Shown here: positions 34,081 to 42,802 of the stretch, piece by piece | Position numbering within the stretch: the first letter of the stretch is position 1 | Layout: the number at the start of each line of letters is the position of its first letter | DNA from: Alopecurus myosuroides | Lineage: Eukaryota; Streptophyta; Magnoliopsida; Poales; Poaceae | Direction of reading: 5' to 3' | DNA length: 64,000 nucleotides | Assembly (NCBI GenBank): GCA_028641055.1 | Contig: CM054062.1 | Coordinates: 10,071,638-10,135,637, forward strand | The notes under the pieces: generated by a model | What the model saw: the letters and a program-made list of their open reading frames with translations, nothing else | Told to the model about the DNA's origin: nothing | Databases searched by the model: none | Position numbers and translations under genes: made by a program

Positions 34081-34640
34081 GTAAAAACAATTGTTTTGCA
34101 TGTCTTGGGTTCGTTTTCATTTTTGTAGGCCCAAATAATTGGATTCGTTTTCATTTTTGTATTATGTACTTCATAAATATTTTGTTAAAAGTTGCATGCA
34201 TTGTTCACCGAAATACTCCCTCCGTTCCAAAATGTAAGCCTTTTTAGCAAACTAGTTTAGCTTTCTAAAAAGGCTTACATTTTGGAACGGAGGTAGTATT
34301 TTGTACAAACAATTGTTTTACTTGTTTTGCATGTCTTGGGTTCGTTTTCATTTTTGTAGGCCCAAATAATTGGATTCGTTTTCATTCTTGTAGTATTTAC
34401 TTCATAAATATTTTGTTACGAGTTGCATGCATTGTTCACCGAAATATTTTGTAAAAACAATTGTTTTACTTGTTTTGCATGTCTTGGGTTCGTTTACATT
34501 TTTGTAGGCCCAAATAATTGGATTCGTTTTCATTTTTGTATTATTTACTTCATAAATATTTGTTAAGAGTTGCATGCATTGTTCACCGAATATATTTGTT
34601 ACTAGTTGCATGCATTCGTTTTATGAATTAACGGACGCTC
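34081..34640. repeat. Tandem repeat of about 148 bp, three copies plus a remnant
   Basis: Units begin near 34081, 34303 and 34451. Each contains GTCTTGGGTTCG, GGCCCAAATAATTGG and GTTGCATGCATTG; a partial fourth runs from about 34590. The first unit lacks nine bases and carries the MITE at its end. No coding frame is present. Confidence 0.85.
34216..34296. mobile_element. Stowaway-type MITE, 81 bp
   Basis: The ends are CTCCCTCCGTTCC and its inverse (one mismatch: CTACCTCCGTTCC), with target duplication TA on each side. The whole element is nearly one hairpin. The neighbouring tandem unit at about 34440-34450 reads GAAATATTTTG without it, which is the empty site. Stowaway MITEs are moved by mariner transposases. 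Confidence 0.93.
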
Positions 34641-34887
34641 GAAGTAACACACTCTGATCATAAGTAAAATGAGGGAGACAATTGGTAGCAAACGACATAT
34701 ACTAGTAAACGACATATATTAGTAGTAGCACGGTTACATATAGTAGTGAACGACACGGGCACGGGCCCAACTAAACATAGATAAAAAGAAAAAGAAAAAG
34801 AAAAAAAAAACGGTAGAAACTCGAACGACACGAAGCCTAGATCACCGCCATGAGAGCACCATCGAGATGGAGGGGAGAGCACCGTCT

Positions 34888-35295
34888 TCACTCCTCGTCG
34901 TCGGCGGCCGGCACCCTGTAGGGGAGGGTGTGCATCGCGGTGCGGCTGGGCCAGAGGCTGTCGAGGTCGGTGAAGAAGTTGTACCCCGTGAAGCAGATGA
35001 ACTCGCACCCCCCGTACCAGACACGACCAAGGAGGTGGTACGCATCGTAGGGGTTGCGGAAGCGGACAAGAATGCCCGTTCCTCCCGGGCGGGCTTCGTC
35101 GATGGTGAACATGGGCGGAGTGCCCGGAGGCATGTGGCGATAGAGGGCGCCAAGGAAGACCTCCACCAGCTCCTTTGCACCGCGCCAGCGAGACATGGCC
35201 CAGACGCGGAGCTGGTCCTCTATGACGACCCCTACGGGGTACCGCCTCTCCGGCACGGTCCTTGGCGCGACAAAGGTCTGGCCGGTGAACTGCAT
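34888..35295 (-). CDS. Unrecognised 135-residue protein encoded in the MULE
   Basis: An uninterrupted frame starts at ATG 35295, about 85 bases after a TATTTAA-type TATA box (35377-35388, minus strand). The sequence is rich in aromatic residues and looks like one compact domain. It contains WAMSRWRGAKELVEVFLG, then GILVRFRNPYDAYHLLGR and FICFTGYNFF. The middle block recalls an RNA-binding-like beta strand and helix, but I cannot name a family. It ends with acidic ADDEE. It may be a captured host gene or an accessory gene of the MULE. Confidence 0.6.
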   Translation of the reverse strand: MQFTGQTFVAPRTVPERRYPVGVVIEDQLRVWAMSRWRGAKELVEVFLGALYRHMPPGTPPMFTIDEARPGGTGILVRFRNPYDAYHLLGRVWYGGCEFICFTGYNFFTDLDSLWPSRTAMHTLPYRVPAADDEE

Positions 35296-35462
35296 GCTTG
35301 CTTTTGCTTTGCTCTGTGGCTTGCTTGGATGTGATGCGAGTGGAGAATGGCGTGAGGAAGATGAAGGTTAGAGGAGGGATTAAATAGGGGCATAGAAGGT
35401 AAGACATTAATGGCTGCGTCCCTTCGTTCGCGTGCCCGCGTTTCCCTACTGGGTCAAGAGGT

Positions 35463-35594
35463 GCGTCTCGTCGATCACTGGAGCACGCTAGTCAGACTGC
35501 GTGGATCACCGCGTTCAGTCTGTTAATGGCGTCTCGTCGATCACTGGAGCACGCTAGTCAGACTGCGTGGATCACCGCGTTCAGTCTGTTAATG
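35463..35594. repeat. 66-bp perfect tandem duplication
   Basis: Copies begin at 35463 and 35529 with GCGTCTCGTCGATCACTGG and look identical. They lie in the probable upstream region of the minus-strand ORF at 34888-35295. Confidence 0.93.
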
Positions 35595-35889
35595 GCTTAG
35601 ATACGACGCGTGCATGCATGCATGCAACGGGCGGGCGGGTGCTGGGCTCGGCCCCGATCACACACGCAACGTAGAAACACACTAGGGCAGACGTTCGTAC
35701 GCCAGTTCCATGCACCGAACCAACGTCAGGCGCCGGATATTTTTGAACGGTCTAGATCGAATAGACGAACCCCAGCTCCCCAGCCACTCAGCGCGCACGA
35801 ATCCATCCATGCACAACGAGCCAATCAGCATCTAGAACAAGCGCACACGCGGATCGGGGGCGTGCGTCACGTGCACACGGTGGCGTCAG

Positions 35890-37380
35890 TGAGCTAGGGT
35901 TTAGCTGGGGTTTCCGGGGTTTTGGGGTTTCCGGGGTTATGGGGTTTCCGGGGTTTAGGGTTTCAGTCAGCTAGGGTTTGACATAACTAATTTAAAAAAA
36001 ATCAAAAAAATAAACGGCTTTCGCTCACTGTCTATTTATGTAACTATGTTGCTATAAAAAATTGTATTCTTGTTAGATCCACGATGCAATGAAAAATATT
36101 CATACAATTCATGCTATTGATGGAATGAGCTAGGGTTGAGCATAACTAATTCAAAAAAAATCAAAACTATGTACAGCCAGCGCACATGGTCTACTTATGC
36201 AACTAGGTTGCTATAAAAAATGGCGAAATTGTTACATCCAAATGTTAAAACCAAAAATCACACGTTGACGATATTGACAAAATGAGCTAGGGTTGAACAT
36301 AAGTAATTCAAAAAAATTCAAAACAAGAAATGCTTTTGGCCCTTAGTCTTATTATGTTGCATACAAATCAAAAAAATTTAGAAACTTTGATTTTGAGTCG
36401 GTCAACGTTTTTGTGAAAACGTTGACTTTTTTTAAAATGAGCACAAATAATTTAAAAAAAATCAAAAAAAGAAATGCTTTTGGCCCATAGTCTCATTATG
36501 TTGCATACAAACCAAAAAAAAATATAACCATGGTTCATATAGAATTGCATGAAAATGTCTTCAAGAATATGGGAAACTTGTACAGAGTAGTATGGAATTC
36601 GAAGATCGAAGTTGGTGTGTTCTAGATCATAACTAATTCAAAAAAAATCAAAAAAAGAAATGCTTTCGCCCATAGTCGTATGATGTTGTATAGAAACCAA
36701 AAAAAATTATAAACATGGTTTATGTACAATTACATGAAAATGCCTTTGAGAATATGAGATTCTTGTACATGTACTATGGATTTCAAAGAGCAAATGTTGT
36801 GTGTTTTAGATCATAAGTAAATATGTATATGTTTTATTATGGATTTCAAGGGAAATTGAGCACATAGTATTATTATGTCGTGTAGGAACCAAAAATAAAT
36901 ATAAATAAGATTCAAAATATGTGTTTTTTAATTAAATAATGATTTCGGAAAAAATAAAAGAATAAAATAAAAAATTAATTCAAAAAATAATGAGACTTCA
37001 TATTTACACTATATAGGTACGAGAGAGGTGTGTGAATTTTATTTGGATGATTTAGAGAAGATGCAAAAAACAACCCTCTTAGAAAGGGGGCGTTTACCCT
37101 ACCTTATGAGGCCGTTTGAAACACATTTTTCATGACTACGAGTCTAACTTAACAAAAGAGCTCAGAATGATCAGATACAAATCACATTTGAGTTGAGGGA
37201 GCATTGAAACATCAAAATATTATTACATGCCAAATAAGTTCAAATTGAGTCGAAATTTGAATTTGAACCTAAATTTGAATTTGAACCTAAATTTGAATTT
37301 GTCATCAAATATTATTACATGCCAAATAAGTTCCCGGTGCCCAACAAATGTTTTTTTGGTTCTTCAAATGATCAACAGTT
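35890..37380. other. Non-coding MULE interior with G-rich and A-rich repeats
   Basis: 35897-35965 repeats GGGGTTTCCGGGGTT with telomere-like TTTAGGG words. From about 36000 to 36830 loosely repeated paragraphs contain AACTAATTCAAAAAAAATC and a tract like GCCCATAGTCTCATTATG. No credible gene is present; 37250-37310 has a short AATTTGAATTTG tandem. Confidence 0.6.
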
Positions 37381-40351
37381 CTATCTCTTCCGACCACGAC
37401 GTGTACCCTTCTTCGCCTTACCATTTCGATTTTTTGGTTCTACTACGCACGGCCCCACAAGTTCACTCATCATCTTGGTTCTTTTCACTGGACTCGGGGA
37501 CCACGATGATACCACCTCATGAAACTCGGGGATAGCAGATTCAGTGACAACAGCAGCTTCAGCTTCAGTTTCGACAGTGACAACAGCAGCTTCAGCTTCA
37601 GTTTCGACAGTGACAACAGCAGCTTCAGCTTCAGTTTGTGGTTCAGTTTCGACAGTGACCACAGCAGCTTCAAATTCAGTTTGAGCACCAAACTGTTTTA
37701 GCCACTGACTTGATTTCCTTCTGCTGCCACTGACTCTTGCTCTTTTTGTTGGCCAACACTGTTCAACAACAATAGGCTGACTTGGAAACTTCCTCCTGAA
37801 AACAAAGAATGCCACATTTTTATAATTGAAAAAAAAACTAAAATATGAACAAACACAAATAAACAAGCACATACTTTCTGGGTTTAGGAGGAGAGAAAAT
37901 GCATAGCCTAGATCCCTCTCTGTGCCCCAGTGTTTGGCACCTCTTGCATCTGTTTTTGTTACCCTTTTGAGCCCTTTTTGGCTTTTCATCTTTCTTGTCC
38001 TTTTTGCCCTTCTTACTACTCCCACCTTTTTCGAACCATGCTTTGAATCTACTCTGTTTAGGTCTGCCTGCCTTTCTTTTTACTAGAGGAGGACACATGG
38101 AAAATTCAAGAGGCACTTCTGGCCACTGCTGCTGATCTGTAAGAGGTGGAATTGGAGTTGCATATGCAGCTTTGAATTTTGCTACTGAATAATAGTCATG
38201 CAGATATGGATGCATATTTATCTTCGGCTGGCCAGATAAGAAAAGAATTGCATGATCACATGGTTTACCAGTGGCCTGCCACTCTAGGCAACTGCAATCA
38301 TGCAATTCTGTGTTAACAACATGCCTTCTTCCAGTCTTGTTATCTCTAACTTCAGCACCCCACAGCGATGATTTTTCAACAGACAAATGTGTAAGACCTC
38401 TGCTTCTGTTGACCACCTGTTGCACCACTGCTGGAAGTTTATCACCTTGCAAACAATCACCAATCTTTTTTCTCAATTCCCACAGCCGCATGAGCATGAT
38501 CCTGATTTGATCAACCATGTCATGCACAGGCAAATCTTTTAGTTGCTTCACCTTGTTGTTGAAACTTTCTGCCAAATTGTTGTTGATATGATCACACTTG
38601 ATGGCAGTGTTGAATCCAGACCTGTACCATAATAAAGAATGGTAGGTGTTCAACCATGTACCAAACTCCTCACATGTTGCCATAACCTTATTAAGATGAT
38701 ATGAATGTGTCTGTTTAGTGTAAGATCTTGCTGCTGGCCACATCCTCCCAAATTCATCTCCTCTAAATTTTTTAATCAAATTCATCCACAAATGGCCGAA
38801 GCACTCCCTTTGCTCAGCATGTGGGAACACATTTTTAACTGCATTTTCCAAACCTTTGCATGCATCTGTGTGTACTGCCAAAGGTGACACTGGCCCTAAG
38901 CATCTTTTCAACTGCATCATGAACCATGTCCATGAAGCTTCTGTCTCTGACTGAAACAAGCCAACAGCAACTGGAAACATCCAGTTATGTCCATCTAGAG
39001 CATTACATGCTGCTAACTGACCATTCCACTTGCCTGTCAAAAATGATGAGTCTATGCTCAAATATGGACGACATCCTGCTTTGAAGCCATCGATACAAGG
39101 CTTTAAAGCCATAAAGAATTTGGAGAAATAAACCTTGCCATCCTCTGATACCTCGGTATCTATCTCGACAACACTGCCAGGTGACCTTTTCTCCACCTCT
39201 GCTTTGAAATTGTAAAGCAGCCTAAATGTGTTTGCCCAATCACCATACAAATGCTTCATTGCTCTTTGTTTAGCCTTCCACACTGTGGTATAAGCCAGTT
39301 TAATGGGGTATAACTTTTCCAAGTCTACTTGGAGTCTTTTGGCAGTAGTGTTGGGTGTTCTGGCCAAAATTGGAGTTATCTTTTCTGCAACCCAAATCTG
39401 TGATGTCATGCTTGATTTTTTCTGTGAACTTGTCAGACAAGTATGCTTATAAGGGATTTGGTTAACTCTAACAGTACTTCCATCAGGCTGCAGTCTAGCA
39501 GATATGTACCACTTGCAAGCCTTCTTACCACTACCATCAAAACCTCTGCACTTAGCATAAAACTTCTTTCGATCAGTCCAAACTGTCTTGGCATCAAACT
39601 GATGTCTGACTGCATAAGTCTTGAAAGACAACCTGAACTCTTCCATGTTTGGCCACAACTTTCCCACTTGAATGACAGGGTTCTCCTTGTCATACACATG
39701 CACCAGCTCTTCATCATTTGCATCATCTACATCATCTGCAGCATCTTCCATCAACTGTTCATCTACATCACTCAACTCTCTGTCATCGTTATCACTTGTA
39801 TTAGCTTCATCCCTCTCCTCCTCATCTCTGTCATCGACTGGAATGCCAAATAGTTTGGCCATCTCAGTGTCAGCAATTGGTGCAATGACCAAATCAGTAG
39901 GCTCCTCCAACTCAACTGCATTCCAATCAACAACAGCAACATTTCCCTCTTCTGCATCTACATTAGCCCCATCGTTTATTACTGTTAGATCAGTAAAAAT
40001 GGGAACGATATGCCTCTGTGAAGCCCAATCAGCATCTGCATCCTGCATAGCCAACTGTGACGGCACATAACCCACCTTCGAGTCAACATTCAGATCAACG
40101 AGCTCAGCAAAAAATTCAGCCCTGAGGTTTGCCCAGCCCTCTTGCCTATCGATTTCATCAACAATATCTTCACCATCTTCAATTCTGACATACAATTCTT
40201 TGAAATCATCGTACCGCAATACTGAAACCTCTTGATCTGGACCCCAAATCACTGTTTCCCCAATTTTTTCCACTAATTTCCTAACTGCATTCTCTTCCAT
40301 CTCACGTAGCTCATTGGGATCAATCTCTGCACAATCAACCTCCCATTTCAC
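37381..40351 (-). CDS. MuDR-type MULE transposase (two coding exons seen)
   Basis: The large exon 37875-40351 and a last exon 37381-37795, split by a 79-bp GT-AG intron, give at least 963 residues. Order: acidic N-terminus, MuDR DNA-binding domain (GKLWPNMEEFRLSFKTYAV ... CKWYISARL), MULE catalytic domain with LSIDSSFL, AVHTDACKGLE and NNNLAESFNN as likely D, D and E, SWIM finger CSCLEWQATGKPCDHA, and zinc knuckle CKRCQTLGHREGSRLC. The last exon adds an 11-residue tandem repeat (ETEAEAAVVTV) and a basic end. Codon 1 here is GTG. The frame stays open up to 40516, so the true start lies upstream, probably in a small exon (an ATG in good context is at 40692). No lesion is seen. Confidence 0.9.
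37545..37680 (-). repeat. 33-bp tandem repeat inside the transposase last exon
   Basis: Three to four copies of a 33-base unit encode the 11-residue repeat ETEAEAAVVTV. The reading frame is preserved, and one copy is extended by PQTE. Confidence 0.9.
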
Positions 40352-40743
40352 AGTTGTGTCTCTCTGGATACTCTGAATGCTACCATCAACTAATTTTGCC
40401 GTCGATGGAAAGAAATTGATTACAAATTCGAAGGTTTCAGCAGCATCCCCTCTATTATATGCGGCAGTGTCAGACAGAGCAAGGATCGCATGAACAAAAG
40501 GGCGGGAGGGGCCGCATTACCTGTTCGAAGCTGAATCTGGCAGCTCCTTCTCGACCTGACCACGGGCTCCTCTCACCGCGCCGCCACCTCTCACCTTCTA
40601 TCGGTTTGAACAAGCAAAACAGAGCTCAGATCTACATACAGGCACAGGAAATTGGGACTAGATGCTTGCCTATACTATTCACTCACCACCATGGCCGCCG
40701 CCGCCGAAAGGGGAGCAGATCAGCTGCCGCCGAGAAGGGGGCT

Positions 40744-40772
40744 CCGCCGCCGCCGCCGCCGCCGCCGCCGCC
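40744..40772. repeat. (CCG)n microsatellite
   Basis: Nine to ten CCG units lie in the probable 5' leader of the transposase gene, in the strongly GC-rich segment just inside the right inverted repeat. Confidence 0.9.
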
Positions 40773-40931
40773 AGAGCTGTAGAAAAGAGCGCGGGCAGGA
40801 CAGTTCAGTTCGAGCGCGGGCAGTTTCGGCAGTTTGAGGGGATGCGGTGCTAATTAATTTGGGGGCAAATTAGTTATGACATGTCTTAACGCAAATGGAA
40901 CTAATTGACTAAGGTTTTAATGCCAGTTCGC

Positions 40932-41039
40932 CCGTGAGCTATTTTCTCCCTCCAATCCGTCGCACGTAGGCTATTTCCTCGAAAAACGTCGCATTCCTTC
41001 CAATTCAACTGAAACCCGTCGCACAGGAGCTATTGGCCC
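40932..41039 (-). repeat. Right terminal inverted repeat of the MULE
   Basis: This is the partner of 32800-32907. It lies 81 bases before the VQ start codon and next to the transposase promoter side. In maize, Mutator terminal repeats carry promoters, so outward reading into the VQ gene is possible. Confidence 0.95.
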
Positions 41040-41120
41040 CCTAGAATCCTAGCTAGCGCTGCATCTCTTATCTCTCCTACTACTACTCTGATCTATCTAT
41101 CTCTGCCTGCGCGTACGTCA

Positions 41121-41714
41121 ATGGGGGAGCACGCGTACGACCGCAGCGGCATGAGCCCCTCCACGCCGGCAGCGCAGCACAGAGGCTCCTCGCGCCACCA
41201 CACGACAGCACCATCATCCAGGGTCACCACCACGCGGCCGGCGATAAAGATCATCCACATCGTCGCGCCGGAGATCATCAAGACCGACGCCGCCAACTTC
41301 CGGGACCTCGTGCAACGGCTCACCGGCAGGCAGCAACACAAGCCTGCCCGCGCAGTGGAGGAAGACGAGGACAACAGGGCGGTGACGGCGACCGTGGCCC
41401 CGACGCCGCCTTCGCCGGTAGAGGAGAAGCCGCAGAAAAAGAGGCTGCCGGCGCTGACCGACGATTTCGTGGTGCAGCAGGAGAACATGAGGAGGAAGAA
41501 GATCAAGTGCGAGGTGGTGAAGGTGGAAGAAGGAGGGTTCGGCGGCGGCGATCTTGACTTCGGCGAGCTGTGGATGGACCTCAACCCTGGGGGTTTCCTG
41601 AGCTTCTTGGAGGAGGACGTCTTCGAGGGGATGGCCCCTGACTTGTTGCAACCTCCTCTGGGGTCGTCGAGGAGGGATTTGATTGGTGAAATGTGCGCCT
41701 CCTATTTGGCTTAA
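41121..41714 (+). CDS. VQ-motif transcriptional regulator
   Basis: A single-exon frame of 197 residues has the VQ signature FRDLVQRLTG at residues 60-69 (F-X3-VQ-X-LTG). It is preceded by IKIIHIVAPEIIKTDAANF, as in many members. VQ proteins are small nuclear cofactors that bind WRKY factors and often link MAP-kinase signalling to defence or development. A basic cluster (QKKRL, RRKKIK) could act as nuclear signal. The C-terminal half is acidic with DFGELWMDLNP, which resembles an activation region. Lack of introns is usual for the family. The coding frame is intact, but a MULE sits in its 5' leader, so expression from the native promoter is doubtful. This is the only convincing host gene in the window. 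Confidence 0.9.
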   Translation: MGEHAYDRSGMSPSTPAAQHRGSSRHHTTAPSSRVTTTRPAIKIIHIVAPEIIKTDAANFRDLVQRLTGRQQHKPARAVEEDEDNRAVTATVAPTPPSPVEEKPQKKRLPALTDDFVVQQENMRRKKIKCEVVKVEEGGFGGGDLDFGELWMDLNPGGFLSFLEEDVFEGMAPDLLQPPLGSSRRDLIGEMCASYLA

Positions 41715-42690
41715 TTAGGTAGTTACTAGTTAGAGCTGTCTTCTTTGTGATCCTTTTATTGGTTCTTGTTGTGAGGATTTTAGCACTTCGGTTGAGAGAA
41801 TTGGATTCTTTTTTCTCTTCCCTTTGTCTAGATGAACATAATTGTAGTGGGGGGTTTGAAGTTCTTGGACCCATGGTCTGCAAATAGATGCTTTACATTT
41901 GTCTTGATCTCTGAAATGTAAATAAGTGTGGTTAATCTCTTCTATCTCGAATGTGGCACCTGTCACCTTGGAGACAATCGGAACAGTGATATTTTGAACT
42001 GAACCATGATCAGTGAACTTCTGTTTCCATTCCGCATTGTAAGTAGTTGCATTCTTGATGGTCATTCTACCCTTCATTAAACGCCATGTTAGTAACAGCT
42101 GAAAAGTTTCTCCCTTGTTTGTGCACAAGATGGAGCTCCATGGTTCCATAAATTTGGATGTGCCCAGTTTTAAGTAGCTAGACCTTCCAAAGGGTGCTCT
42201 GATTTAAGTGGTGTTTATTTCTGCCTCCTAATTGCAAAATGACGGGAATGGCCCCATTCCGTATAGCAATCCTCTTGGTCAAGTCTTCCGTAGTCCGGTT
42301 GTGTGTTGCCATTACCAATGTGGTTCAAAATATCACTGTTCAGAAAGCTGGCAGAAAGCGATGCTTACATAGGCTAATCCCTAGTTCAGTAGTTTCGCAT
42401 TTGTTTTCTTTGTTCTGGTATCTTAAACAAGATTCAGTGGTTCTATTTAATTTGTCCCCGGCTTCTAAGAATGGCATGGCATATAATACTACCGATCTGA
42501 GGTGTAGTACTTGTGTACTTCAGAACCTAGGGATATATAGTCGTTCTGTAGGGTACTACGTAAATTCAAAATAAAAAATCAGACCAAGTTTTGGGTGCCC
42601 AAATTTAGTTGACAATTAGTTTTCATTGAGCTCCTAGTCAAAGAAAAGACTCGCAAAAATATCGCGTACTCCTACAATGCATCTTTCAAG
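41715..42690. other. Downstream region of the VQ gene
   Basis: The first 150 bases are T-rich and probably the 3' UTR. A minus-strand frame at 41730-42149 has plausible protein texture (for example TWRLMKGRMTIKNATTY) but no family I recognise. It overlaps the VQ 3' UTR, so it may be a gene remnant or chance. The rest has no support for genes. Confidence 0.45.
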
Positions 42691-42802
42691 GATACGTCAT
42701 GGATAGACGTATCGGTTTCATAGAAGAACGGCCAAGAGGCCAAAGTTTACAACGCGGTCGACACAGACGTCGAGAACGCACTCACCTAGCCCATACAAAA
42801 GA

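Larger units (their letters stand above)
32800..41039 (-). mobile_element. Mutator-like element (MULE), 8240 bp, intact ends
   Basis: Terminal inverted repeats of 108 bp (32800-32907 and 40932-41039; start GGGCCAATAGCTCC) differ at one base. A perfect 9-bp target duplication CCTAGAATC flanks the element (32791-32799 and 41040-41048). The 9-bp duplication and long inverted repeats are diagnostic for Mutator. The element encodes a MuDR-type transposase on the minus strand and a convergent GRF-zinc-finger gene on the plus strand, plus a further minus-strand ORF. Near-identical ends and open genes suggest a recent, possibly autonomous copy. Its strand is given as that of the transposase. Confidence 0.96.

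Noticed and set aside
42239..42574. Plus-strand frame of 111 codons downstream of the VQ gene
   Set aside because: It has no recognisable domain, no promoter and unremarkable composition; it is probably chance.
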